From: Thermoprotei archaeon
Lineage (GTDB): Archaea; Thermoproteota; Thermoprotei_A; Sulfolobales; Acidilobaceae
Assembly (NCBI GenBank): GCA_029335875.2
Contig: JARJMZ020000031.1
Location: forward strand, 1-38,984
Length of the DNA: 38,984 nt
Direction of reading: 5' to 3'
The notes beneath the pieces were generated by a model that was not told the DNA's origin, did no database searches, and saw nothing but the letters and a program-made list of their open reading frames with translations. Positions 8,573-16,921 of the stretch are shown here, piece after piece. A program made the position numbers and the translations under genes. Each line of letters begins with the position of its first letter. Position 1 is the first letter of the stretch.

Positions 8573-9747
8573 TACCCTTAAGTGTAATGGTTACTGGTAG
8601 GGGTACCGTTTCATTTAAAATTAAAGGGCCGTATGGAAGGGGGAGTCCGTCAAGGTTCACATCAGAGTTTAAACCTATAACGTTCTGGCATCTCACGTTC
8701 AAATGCAACCTATACTGCATGCACTGCTACATTTCAGCTTCGCCTTTTGGGAGGCCTGGGGAGCTTTCGGAGAGCGAAGCTCTCAAGGTCGCAGATGAAA
8801 TAGTGGAACTTGAAATTCCACTTGTAGTCCTGTCGGGTGGGGAGCCTCTTGTCAGGAGGGATTTCCCGAATATAGCTTTGAGGCTTGTAGATGGTGGGGT
8901 GAAGGTGTCGTTGAGCACTAACGGCACCTTAATAACGCGCGATGTCGCTAACATGCTCGCTAAGCTGAACATAAGCTACGTGGGCATATCCCTTGACAGT
9001 TTAATTCCAGAAGTCCACGATAAATTCAGGGGGCTCGTAGGGGCTTATAGGAGGGCTATTGAGGGGATTAAGAACTCTGTTGAGGCAGGCTTGGATGTAG
9101 GCCTTAGGATGACAATAACTAGGTTTAATGTTGACGAGGCGCCTAAGCTTATAGATTTAGCTTTAAACCTCGGAGTCAAGAGGATATCATATTACTTAAT
9201 AGATATAACGGGTAGGGCTAGAGAGCACATGGAACTACTGCCCACAGGAGCTCAACTTAGAAACCTTCTAGACACCCTCATAGAGAGGTCTAAAGAGACG
9301 GGAGGCAACCCTGAAATCCTCGTAGTTAGAGGGAATTTTGCGGGGATATATGTAGCGGATAGGATGGCGGGTAACATGCAGGAGTTCGGAGATTACCTTA
9401 AAATGATAAGTGCTCAAGGAGATTGCGGTAGGAAAACCATAAGTATATATCCAGACGGTAAAGTGAAGCCATGCCAGTTTCTGGAATGGATAGACATAGG
9501 AGACTTGCGTGTCCAGAAGCTTAGAGAAATATTGAACCCTGAAAACCCCCTCTTAAAACCATTCTTAGAGCTCCATAAGCACTTGAAAGGTCCGAAGTGC
9601 TCTAAGTGCCCCTTCAAGGAGATGTGTGGAGGAGGTAGCAGAGGTAGAGCGCTAGCGGCGACCGGAGACTTCTGGGGTGACGACCCCCTATGTTTCATAG
9701 ACGGCCCCGCCTTAGCAGCTAAATGGTATGTTAACTATAAAGAGTAA
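8569..9747 (+). CDS. ahbC: Radical SAM/SPASM protein, AhbC/NirJ family (12,18-didecarboxysiroheme deacetylase)
   Basis: AhbC removes acetate side chains from 12,18-didecarboxysiroheme to give Fe-coproporphyrin III in the siroheme-dependent heme pathway. The cluster motif is CNLYCMHC (Cys46, 50, 53), then VLSGGEPLVRRDF, STNGTLIT and YVGISLDSLIPEVHDKFRG. The segment LRMTITRFNVDEAPKLIDLA and, further on, YYLIDITGRAREHM and EILVVRGNFAGIYVADRM correspond to blocks typical of NirJ/AhbC. The SPASM end is CSKCPFKEMCGGGSRGRALAATGDFWGDDPLC. The ATG start lies in a 4-bp overlap with the upstream gene, indicating translational coupling. NirJ (heme d1 synthesis) is the alternative, but no other nir genes are seen. 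The siroheme decarboxylase AhbA/AhbB is not in this window. Confidence 0.75.
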   Translation: MIPLSVMVTGRGTVSFKIKGPYGRGSPSRFTSEFKPITFWHLTFKCNLYCMHCYISASPFGRPGELSESEALKVADEIVELEIPLVVLSGGEPLVRRDFPNIALRLVDGGVKVSLSTNGTLITRDVANMLAKLNISYVGISLDSLIPEVHDKFRGLVGAYRRAIEGIKNSVEAGLDVGLRMTITRFNVDEAPKLIDLALNLGVKRISYYLIDITGRAREHMELLPTGAQLRNLLDTLIERSKETGGNPEILVVRGNFAGIYVADRMAGNMQEFGDYLKMISAQGDCGRKTISIYPDGKVKPCQFLEWIDIGDLRVQKLREILNPENPLLKPFLELHKHLKGPKCSKCPFKEMCGGGSRGRALAATGDFWGDDPLCFIDGPALAAKWYVNYKE

Positions 9748-9774
9748 AATTCTGGATGGAGGAACGTAAATATT

Positions 9775-9820
9775 TATAGGTTCTGTCGGAGAAAATGTAT
9801 AGGTTCTGTCGGAGAAAATG
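9775..9820 (+). repeat. Perfect 23-bp tandem duplication in the queC upstream region
   Basis: Two identical, directly adjacent 23-bp units occupy 9775-9797 and 9798-9820; each begins TATAGGTTCTG and ends GGAGAAAATG. They overlap the end of a TATA-like AAATATTTATA (about 9768-9778) and lie 11 bp before the queC start codon. The absence of any mismatch suggests recent duplication or conversion. Each copy brings a partial TATA (TATAGG), so the duplication may change promoter spacing. Confidence 0.95.
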
Positions 9821-9831
9821 GGGGCCGACCT

Positions 9832-10578
9832 GTGAAGTGTAGGGTAGTGGCTATTGTTAGTGGAGGTTTAGATAGCTTCTGTTATCTTGCTAGATGGCTT
9901 AGTAGAGGTTGCTATGCTCACGTATTAACTTTCAACTATGGCCAGAAATCTTCAAAAGAGGTTGACGTAGCTGTGAGGGTGGTTAGAGAGCTTAATGTTA
10001 TCGCTCGCGAGAAGGGCTGGGGGAGCGTGTTGGAGCATAAGATTGTAGATATTAGCTCTCTAAGAGACCTGTGGAGGGGCACTCAGCTTACCGATGAGAG
10101 TGTTGAGGTTACAGAAGAATATACGCCAGCTATTGTAGTCCCAATTAGGAATGTGGTTATGTTATCTATAGCTGTAGCGTATGCATACACTTTAAAGCCG
10201 TCGAGGGAAAGCCCTATCTACATAACTTATGGTGCCCACTATGATGATGTTAGACCTAGGGCAGACACTTTTGAAGCTGTATACCCCGACTGCTCCCCTG
10301 AATGCGTAGAGACTCTAGAGGCTGCATTTAAGGTGTGCCATTTTAGGAGTGATAGGTACATTGAGATATGGAGTCCTAGTAGGGAGGGTTTGTCTAAATC
10401 TGAAAATATTAGGGAATGCTATGAGCTTGTAGGCGATCTGCTATATGAGACTTGGAGTTGCTATCTTAATGGGCCCGTGCACTGTGGAAGGTGTGAAAGC
10501 TGCGTGAATAGGGCTAGGGCTTTTACAACCGCAGGCCTTAAAGATAGGACCCTCTACGCTGTTAAGCCTACGGTTTAG
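9832..10578 (+). CDS. queC: 7-cyano-7-deazaguanine synthase
   Basis: Converts 7-carboxy-7-deazaguanine and ammonia to preQ0 using ATP; in archaea preQ0 is inserted into tRNA and becomes archaeosine. The N-terminal PP-loop is [13 protein letters not shown], followed by [13 protein letters not shown] zinc site is visible near the C-terminus as [16 protein letters not shown] with HCGRCESC. The 248-residue length is normal for QueC. GTG start at 9832; no better in-frame start exists upstream because the frame there has no ATG, GTG or TTG before the duplication. There is no clear Shine-Dalgarno sequence, so a leaderless or short-leader mRNA is possible. It is convergent with etfB, whose stop codon is 10 bp away. 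Confidence 0.93.
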   Translation: MKCRVVAIVSGGLDSFCYLARWLSRGCYAHVLTFNYGQKSSKEVDVAVRVVRELNVIAREKGWGSVLEHKIVDISSLRDLWRGTQLTDESVEVTEEYTPAIVVPIRNVVMLSIAVAYAYTLKPSRESPIYITYGAHYDDVRPRADTFEAVYPDCSPECVETLEAAFKVCHFRSDRYIEIWSPSREGLSKSENIRECYELVGDLLYETWSCYLNGPVHCGRCESCVNRARAFTTAGLKDRTLYAVKPTV

Positions 10579-10587
10579 TTGTTATTA

Positions 10588-11388
10588 TCAGGTTAAGCTC
10601 CTCAATATTCTAGCCAGCTCTTCAGCTATATCCTCAGGGGACCCTATAATCTTCCTTTTAAGCCTCTCCGGGGGCTTCCTTTCTAGGAGGGACTCTACTG
10701 TTGTCGCTGAACCTTTGAACCCCACTTCTTCAGGGTTCAACCCTAAGTCTGCAAGCGTCCACACTTTGAGTTTGAACTCCCTCTCAGCCCACCTCTTCCT
10801 CCTGAAATCTGGGAATCTTGGGGTGTTGCATCCGAGCTCTATTGAGGCTAGGAAGGGTGTTTCAACTTCCAGGATCTCATAGCCCCCCTTTATAGTCCTC
10901 CTAACCCTTGCCCTCCCTTTTTCCACAATCTCTATTTGAGAAACATATGTTACGTGCGGTATTCCCAGCCAGGCGGCTATACCTGGAGGTACTTGGCCCG
11001 TACCTCCATCGCTGCTTTCCTCTCCAGTCAATATTATGTCGAAGTCTCCTATCTTAGATATTGCCCTAGCTAACGTTAGGCTTGTGGGTAGAGTGTCTGA
11101 GCCTGCTAGAGCCCTATCGCTTATGAGGACAGCGTCGTCTGCCCCCATAGCTATAGCTAGTTTGAGGAAGGGCTCCCAGAAGGGTGGCCCCATAGATACT
11201 ACTATCACTTTACCCCCATACTTGTCTTTAATCTGGAGTGCCGCCTCTAGAGCGTTCTTATCTGCGGGGTTTATCTCGTTAGTAGCCTTACTCCTATCTA
11301 TAGTTTTAGTGACCGAGTCGAAGACTATCTCCTCCGGTTTAGGAGTCACTTTCATTGTTACTATTATGTTCCTCATCATCCCATTCAC
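10588..11388 (-). CDS. etfB: Electron transfer flavoprotein beta subunit
   Basis: Small (FixA-like) subunit of an ETF heterodimer. Typical blocks are MKVTPKP near the N-terminus, ADKNALEAALQIKDKYGGKVIVVSMGP, and the nucleotide-binding segment LTGEESSDGGTGQVPPGIAAWLG, followed by the recognition-loop region ELGCNTPRFPDFRRKRW. The DGGTGQVPP segment resembles the D-G-x-T-x-Q-V element common in ETFs that bind a second flavin, which would allow electron bifurcation; this needs modelling. The start (GTG) overlaps etfA by 4 bp; an internal ATG four residues in is an alternative. It is the last gene of the minus-strand kor-hdr-etf operon. Confidence 0.92.
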   Translation of the reverse strand: MNGMMRNIIVTMKVTPKPEEIVFDSVTKTIDRSKATNEINPADKNALEAALQIKDKYGGKVIVVSMGPPFWEPFLKLAIAMGADDAVLISDRALAGSDTLPTSLTLARAISKIGDFDIILTGEESSDGGTGQVPPGIAAWLGIPHVTYVSQIEIVEKGRARVRRTIKGGYEILEVETPFLASIELGCNTPRFPDFRRKRWAEREFKLKVWTLADLGLNPEEVGFKGSATTVESLLERKPPERLKRKIIGSPEDIAEELARILRSLT

Positions 11389-12356
11389 CCTTTAAGTTTC
11401 TCTATTAGCTTAGGGATTATCTCGAACAAGTCTCCGACAGCGTAGTAGTCAGAGTATTCTAGCATTGGGGCTTCAGGGTCTTTATTGATGGCAATTACAG
11501 TCTTAACATCCCTTATGCCTGAGACGAAATGCGGAGCCCCACTAGCACCGAGAACCACGGCTAGGTCAGCTTTAAGCGAGACCCCTGTAGAGCCTATCTG
11601 CAGGTCTCTTGGGGCCACACCAATGTCAGCCAGGGGTCTAGTCACTCCTATGTCTGCCCCTAGGATTTTAGCGAGCTCGCCTACAAGCTTCAAGTCGCCC
11701 CCGGTCCCCATTCCAGCTACCACCACCCTCTTAGACTTTGAAATGTCTATAGTCTCCCTCCTAACGACTTCAACCCTCCTCACTTTAAACTTTGAAGGAT
11801 CTAGCCTCCCCCGTAGAACTTCCACTTCAGCTTCACCCCATAACTCCTGGGCTCTGAACACGCCTAGGGCAACTGTGGCCATTTGCGGTCTGCCTTTAAC
11901 GTTTTTAACTACAGCGACTATGTTGCCCCCGAAACCGGGTACATGACCTACTAGGCTGCCTTCCCCGTCAACTTCAAAGTGGATGACGTGTGCTTGGAGC
12001 CCAGTATTAAATACTACAGCCAGCCTCCCTAGGAGGTCTCTGCCGTTTCGCGTGGCGCTTGCTAGTAGTATGTCGGGGTTCCTCTCTCTAATAAGACCCT
12101 CCATAACCCGTGTGTAAGCCTCGCTATGATAATAGGCTAGTAGGGGGTCATCCACTACTATAACCCTATGTGCTCCATACCTCCCCAGTCTAGGGGCTTC
12201 ACCAGCCACGTTAGAGCCTAGGAGCACCCCAGTTACATGTCCTCCCCCCTCTTCAGCCACCTCCCTAGCTTTACTTAGTATGCCTAGAGAAGACTCCTCT
12301 ATGACCCCCTCATCCTGCTCTATGAAAACCCACATGTTTAAAGCCAAGGCTTTCAC
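11385..12356 (-). CDS. etfA: Electron transfer flavoprotein alpha subunit
   Basis: Large (FixB-like) subunit, 323 residues. The C-terminal FAD domain is recognisable from GTGGDLKLVGELAKILGADIGVTRPLAD through QIGSTGVSLKADLAVVLGASGAPHFVSGIRDVKTVIAINKDPEAPMLEYSDYYAVGDLF. Compared with common EtfA proteins, SRPxVD is TRPLAD, GQTGK is GSTGV and GISGAIQH is GASGAPHF, so the flavin environment is divergent, notably at the usual His. It overlaps hdrD and etfB by 4 bp on each side. The order etfA-etfB behind hdrD, without an ETF-quinone oxidoreductase (fixC) next to it, suggests the ETF exchanges electrons with the Hdr proteins. Start is ATG-like MKALALNMW at 12356. Confidence 0.92.
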   Translation of the reverse strand: MKALALNMWVFIEQDEGVIEESSLGILSKAREVAEEGGGHVTGVLLGSNVAGEAPRLGRYGAHRVIVVDDPLLAYYHSEAYTRVMEGLIRERNPDILLASATRNGRDLLGRLAVVFNTGLQAHVIHFEVDGEGSLVGHVPGFGGNIVAVVKNVKGRPQMATVALGVFRAQELWGEAEVEVLRGRLDPSKFKVRRVEVVRRETIDISKSKRVVVAGMGTGGDLKLVGELAKILGADIGVTRPLADIGVAPRDLQIGSTGVSLKADLAVVLGASGAPHFVSGIRDVKTVIAINKDPEAPMLEYSDYYAVGDLFEIIPKLIEKLKG

Positions 12357-13477
12357 CTTAAGCTTCCCTTGAGCAGTTCGAGGACGTCAGCTATGTTAAC
12401 AGTGTATTTAGTCACTTTAAGCTCGTCCTCGAACATTCTAATACAGTAGGGGCATGCTGTGGACATTATTGACGCCCCGGTGTCGAAAGCCTCTTTAAGC
12501 CTATGCTTTGTTACGCTCCTAGCTTCCACGTTCTCACTCCAGAATGCCCCCCCTCCTCCCCCGCAGCATAGGCTGTTTTCCCTGTTATGCTCCATCTCTA
12601 CAAGTTTAACGCCTTCTATATGCTGGAGTATTGTTCTGGGCTCTTCATATATTCCGTTGAACCTGCCTAGATAGCATGGATCATGGTATGTGACATTGGC
12701 TTCCAGCCTGCCGGGCTTAAGCCTCCCAGATGTTATGAGCTCTGATAGGTAAACAGTGTAGTGTACTACGGGGGCTGGGGGCTTAGCGTTATATCTTGGG
12801 TAAACGTTCTTAAACATGTTGTAACAGTGTGGGGATAGTGTGAGTATTATTGTAGGCTTAAGCTTCTCCATGAGCGAGACATTGTTGCTAGCCAGCTCCT
12901 CAAGATAATACTCCTCTCCAATGTTATAGACTAGGTCGCCGCAGCAGCTCTCACCTTCAGAGGCTATGGCAACACTAACGTTAGCCTTAGCGAGAACCTC
13001 GACAAGGCTCTTAGCAACCCCTTGAAGCCTCCTATCGTAGGCGTTCATGCAGCAGGTGTATATTAAAACTTCAGCCTCCCCCTGGGAATACTTGAGGCCC
13101 CTGGTCCAAAGGCTTCTCTCCCTTCTAGGTGATCCCAGAGGGTTGCCATCTTCATAGATCCTCCACAGCCCCTCAACGAGCCTCTCCGGCACTATTTTCT
13201 TATCATAGAGGATTACCCTCATACCTCTTACTACATCAGCTATCTTAACGCCCCTAGGGCATGTGACCTCACAGTATTTGCAGGTGACGCACTTCCACGC
13301 GCTACTGTCGTCGACAACGCCGAGCTGCGCCCTCGCCATTAAACTTCTGACCCTGAGATTTGGAGATAAGAGGCATGACGCTGTACACGTGCCACACTGG
13401 TAGCACAGGCTCAGAGTGCCATCACTATATTTTGCTAGGCTACCTCTAACCTCGAAATCCAGCCTTAGCCTGGCCAC
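12353..13477 (-). CDS. hdrD: HdrD-like protein (fused HdrC-HdrB: 4Fe-4S ferredoxin plus two CCG domains)
   Basis: Iron-sulfur subunit of a heterodisulfide-reductase-like complex. The N-terminus has two 4Fe-4S motifs, CYQCGTCTASC (Cys25, 28, 31, 35) and CVTCKYCEVTCP (Cys63, 66, 69, 73). Two cysteine-rich CCG domains follow: YTCCMNAYDRR with GESCCGDLVYN and SPHC, and HDPCYLGR with LCCGGGGGAFW and ACPYC. In HdrB/HdrD such domains bind non-cubane 4Fe-4S clusters that carry out disulfide chemistry. There are no membrane helices. Length is 374 residues, consistent with an HdrD/GlpC-type fusion. It starts 3 bp after hdrA stops and overlaps etfA by 4 bp. The physiological substrate (a disulfide, or just an electron relay to Etf) cannot be told from sequence. 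Confidence 0.85.
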   Translation of the reverse strand: MARLRLDFEVRGSLAKYSDGTLSLCYQCGTCTASCLLSPNLRVRSLMARAQLGVVDDSSAWKCVTCKYCEVTCPRGVKIADVVRGMRVILYDKKIVPERLVEGLWRIYEDGNPLGSPRRERSLWTRGLKYSQGEAEVLIYTCCMNAYDRRLQGVAKSLVEVLAKANVSVAIASEGESCCGDLVYNIGEEYYLEELASNNVSLMEKLKPTIILTLSPHCYNMFKNVYPRYNAKPPAPVVHYTVYLSELITSGRLKPGRLEANVTYHDPCYLGRFNGIYEEPRTILQHIEGVKLVEMEHNRENSLCCGGGGGAFWSENVEARSVTKHRLKEAFDTGASIMSTACPYCIRMFEDELKVTKYTVNIADVLELLKGSLR

Positions 13478-13480
13478 CCC

Positions 13481-16400
13481 TCACTTCACCCCCTTAAGTT
13501 TAATCCTAGTATTTTCAATCTCCTCCCTGCCAACTTTCTTAGCTACGGAGTCGAGGTGGTTCATGACCTCCACGAAATCTGGGACGTCGGGGGCCCCGAA
13601 CAGCCTTAATATAAACCTCTCAGGCTTAACTCCCAAGCTCTCCAGCCTCTTCTTCCAGTGTTCAAATCTCCTAACAGTGTGCTTGTTAGCATACTGGTAG
13701 TGGCAATCTTGGAGCCTACACCCTGTCACGGCAACAGCTGGAGCCCCAAGCTCGAAAGCTTTCTTAACAAGCTTCCAGCTAACCCTACTGGAGCATGGAA
13801 GCCTTATCACCCTAGGCGAGGTTGGGTATTGAACTTTGAATATGCCCGCGTTGTCCGCGGCTGCATAAGAGCACCAGAAGCACGTGAAGGCTATAGGCTT
13901 CTTCTCGGGCTCCTCTGATAGGGCTTCCTCTATCTGCTTTATGATGTCTTCATCGCTATAGCCGACCATTGTTATAGCTCCTACCGGGCATTCCGCCAGG
14001 CAGTTGCCGCAGCCTTCGCATAGTGCTGGGACTACCTCGAAGTACTTTTTAAGCTCCCCCCTAATAGCCCCGTAAGTACATACTTTAGCGCAGTTGCCGC
14101 ACTTTATACACTTGTCCTGGTCTATTATCGCCACTATGGGCTCTTTTTCTATGTAGCCCTTGTTTAGTAGTGCTAGAGCTTTAGCGGCCGCCGCCAGCCC
14201 CTGGGCTATAGATTCTTTAATGTCCTTGGGGCCCTGGCATGTGCCCGCCAGGTAAACTCCACCCACAGGGCTCTCCACAGGGCCCAGCTTGGGGTGTGCT
14301 TCTAGGAGGAAGCCTTCCATATCCTTGGGGGTCTTAAGCTGTAATAGGACCTCGTCTATCTCAGGGTTCGGGTTCAACGCTGTAGCTAAAACTATGGAGT
14401 CCGCCGGGATCTCAACATCAGCTCCGAGTAGTTCGGCTTTAGCCACTACTGCCCCATCTTCAATCGCGATACTCTCCTCTATGGGTTTAACGCTGTTAAC
14501 CTTAATGAATATCACGCCCTCCTTCATCGCCTCCTTGTACAGCTTCTCGGATTCCGGCGTGTACGTCCTAATATCCTTATATACTACAGCCACGTTCTTG
14601 CCCTGCCTCCTGAGTTGAAGGGCTTGATGTATCATTGTGGAGCAGCAGTACCTACTACACCCTCTCTTCCCGTTTCTAGACCCTACGCACGCTATGAAGA
14701 CAACGTTATCTCCAGGCACTTTATACTCTAGCTTCTCCACGTCGAGCAGAGTGTAAATGTTGGGCCTCTTCCCGTAACCCAGGTCTTCTGGAGTGTGGAC
14801 TTTAGCTCCCGTAGCTATGATTACCGCTCCCACGTCGAGGCTTACACCGTTACTAAGCTCTACTTTAAAGTTGCCCGCGAATCCCTCAACTTTCTTAACA
14901 GTAGTGTTTAAGTATACTTTAACGCCTGAGGATTTAACCTCCTCTATAGCCTCCTCTATCACCCCTCTAGCCTCATACCCTTCAGGGCTAATCTTATGAA
15001 GCTCCCTCAACATCCCTCCCAGGCTGTCACTCTTCTCCACCAGCACGACCTCAAGACCAGCCTTAGCCGCTGCAGCGGCCGCCTTCATACCCGCTATGCC
15101 CCCTCCTATAACTAGAACTCTCCTAACTACTGGGAACACTAGGGGTTTGAGGGGTTTCAACCCCCTAGCTCTAGCTATAGCCATCTTAGCGAAGTCCTTA
15201 GCCTTCTCTGTGGCCGCTCTAGGGTCGAAAGCGTGGACCCAGGAATCCAGGTTCCTTATGTTAGCCATTTCAACAAGGTAGGGGTTTAAGCCTCCTTTTT
15301 TAGCCGCTGTCCTGAAAACTCCTAGGTGTGTTGCTGGGCTGCAGGCGGCGACTATGAGCCTGTTGATCTTCTTCTCTCTAATGACTGAAGCTATATAGTC
15401 CACTGAGGCTGCAGAGCACGCGAACAATAGGTTTTCAGAGTGAACTACCCCGGGTATGTTCTTGGCGAAGTCCCTCACATTGAAAACATCGACAACCCCA
15501 GCTATGTTAGTTCCACAGTGGCATACGAAGAACCCTATTCTAGGCTCCTCGACATCCTTAATAATCTCCTCATACTCCTCCTTGGGTATCCTCAGTTTTT
15601 TGAGATGTGAGAGTGCCAGCCCGACCGCGGCCCCGGCTTCTTGTACAGAGTCTGAGATATCCTTGGGGCTTGAAGCGGCACCACACATGTATATCCCGGG
15701 CCTTGTGGTTTCAACGGGGCTCCAGGGTGCGCGGGGCTTGAAGAACCCGTATTCGTCGAGCTCAACATTGAGAGCCTTAGCTAGCCCTTTAACCCCTTCG
15801 GGAGGCTCTACTGCCGGCGCTAAGACTATCACGTCAAACTCTCTCTCTACGACCTCGCCGTTGACTGTATCCTCGTATACCGCTACTAGTTTACCGTTCT
15901 TAGGTATAACTTTAGCTAGTTTGCCTCTAACTATCTCTATGCCCTCCTCGATAGCCCTCTTATAGAAGTATTCGTGCCCTTTTCCGAAGGCTCTCACGTC
16001 CATGAACAAAGCTACAATATCGCGGACTCCATGGCTTTTAGCTTGGATAGCGTGTTTCAATATGTACATGCAGCAGAACCTTGAGCAATACTCCTTATAC
16101 CTCCTATCTCTACTCCCCACGCACCCGACAAGTAACACGCTATCCACGTGTTTCCCATCGCTCGGCCTTAGAACATGGCCCTCTGTGGGTCCCGAAGCGT
16201 TGAGGATCCTGTCAAACTCGAAGCTTGTCAAAACGTCGGGGTGTAACCCGTACTTGTACTCTTTAACTCTCCCAGCATCCATTAGCTTAAACCCTGTAGC
16301 TACTATTATCGAGGACACTCTCTTCTTAACTATTTTAGGGGTCATGGTGAAGTCTATGGCCCTCCTATCGCATACGAGCATGCACCTGTCGCATGGAGTG

Positions 16401-16921
16401 TAGCCCGGCGGCTTATTCAAGCAGTTCTCTATATCGATAACATACCAGCCCGGCTCAGCCTGGGGGTATGGCAGGTATATGGCTTTCCTCAGGCTTGTCC
16501 CATCAATTGGGTTAGGAACCGCTACCGGGCATACCTCCTCGCATTTACCACACTTTGTGCAGTCGCTGGTAACAAACCTGGGCTTCTGCAATATTGTAAC
16601 TTCAAACTCCCCAGGCCCTCCCTTAACATCGATAACCTCAGCTAAGGATAACACCTCTATATTAGGGTGTCTTATGACGTCACCTATCTTGGGGGCTTCA
16701 ATGCATATGGAGCAGTCTAGAGTTGGGAAAGTCTTGTCCAGGTATGCCATGACACCGCCTATGGCTGGGCTTTTCTCTACAAGTATGACGTGAGCGCCGG
16801 CGTTTGCAGCGTCCAGGGCTGCCTGAATGCCCGCTATGCCCCCACCTATTATTAGTATAGTGTCGCCCCCATCCTGATGACCGAGCTCCATGTTATGGGC
16901 TAGGGCGCGCTCACTGCTCAC
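13481..16921 (-). CDS. hdrA: Fused HdrA-like protein: HdrA module, second HdrA module, ferredoxin and MvhD domain
   Basis: 1146-residue flavin/iron-sulfur protein. Residues 1-460 form an HdrA flavoprotein module: FAD motif GGGIAG at 26-31, HdrA-type cysteines TLDCSICI (C70, C73), and an inserted ferredoxin (C121, 124, 127, 131; C167, 177, 180, 184). Residues about 462-930 form a second module starting with the HdrA N-terminal domain (FVCHCGTNI, ACSPATH) and a second FAD motif GGGIAG at about 606-611, but without the DCxxC pair or inserted ferredoxin. Then come a ferredoxin (C938-948, C968-978) and an MvhD-like domain (C1014, C1017, C1043, C1068, C1073). Both halves keep CVGSR followed by a YC...CC motif. 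It resembles QmoA and QmoB joined together. GTG start overlaps korC by 4 bp. Likely the flavin bifurcating or confurcating hub of the operon. Confidence 0.9.
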   Translation of the reverse strand: MSSERALAHNMELGHQDGGDTILIIGGGIAGIQAALDAANAGAHVILVEKSPAIGGVMAYLDKTFPTLDCSICIEAPKIGDVIRHPNIEVLSLAEVIDVKGGPGEFEVTILQKPRFVTSDCTKCGKCEEVCPVAVPNPIDGTSLRKAIYLPYPQAEPGWYVIDIENCLNKPPGYTPCDRCMLVCDRRAIDFTMTPKIVKKRVSSIIVATGFKLMDAGRVKEYKYGLHPDVLTSFEFDRILNASGPTEGHVLRPSDGKHVDSVLLVGCVGSRDRRYKEYCSRFCCMYILKHAIQAKSHGVRDIVALFMDVRAFGKGHEYFYKRAIEEGIEIVRGKLAKVIPKNGKLVAVYEDTVNGEVVEREFDVIVLAPAVEPPEGVKGLAKALNVELDEYGFFKPRAPWSPVETTRPGIYMCGAASSPKDISDSVQEAGAAVGLALSHLKKLRIPKEEYEEIIKDVEEPRIGFFVCHCGTNIAGVVDVFNVRDFAKNIPGVVHSENLLFACSAASVDYIASVIREKKINRLIVAACSPATHLGVFRTAAKKGGLNPYLVEMANIRNLDSWVHAFDPRAATEKAKDFAKMAIARARGLKPLKPLVFPVVRRVLVIGGGIAGMKAAAAAAKAGLEVVLVEKSDSLGGMLRELHKISPEGYEARGVIEEAIEEVKSSGVKVYLNTTVKKVEGFAGNFKVELSNGVSLDVGAVIIATGAKVHTPEDLGYGKRPNIYTLLDVEKLEYKVPGDNVVFIACVGSRNGKRGCSRYCCSTMIHQALQLRRQGKNVAVVYKDIRTYTPESEKLYKEAMKEGVIFIKVNSVKPIEESIAIEDGAVVAKAELLGADVEIPADSIVLATALNPNPEIDEVLLQLKTPKDMEGFLLEAHPKLGPVESPVGGVYLAGTCQGPKDIKESIAQGLAAAAKALALLNKGYIEKEPIVAIIDQDKCIKCGNCAKVCTYGAIRGELKKYFEVVPALCEGCGNCLAECPVGAITMVGYSDEDIIKQIEEALSEEPEKKPIAFTCFWCSYAAADNAGIFKVQYPTSPRVIRLPCSSRVSWKLVKKAFELGAPAVAVTGCRLQDCHYQYANKHTVRRFEHWKKRLESLGVKPERFILRLFGAPDVPDFVEVMNHLDSVAKKVGREEIENTRIKLKGVK

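Noticed and set aside
9748..9831. PreQ1-type riboswitch before queC
   Set aside because: Only the 23-bp duplication is seen; no pseudoknot-forming preQ1 motif, and such riboswitches are not known in archaea.
15456..15965. 169-codon open frame on the plus strand opposite hdrA
   Set aside because: Antisense shadow of an HdrA coding region with intact motifs; low-complexity Ser/Thr/Pro composition.
13481..16921. HdrA fusion as a frameshift-joined pair of genes
   Set aside because: The linker between the halves (about residues 440-465) is in frame, with no stop or abrupt composition change, so a real fusion is simpler, though raw reads were not available.
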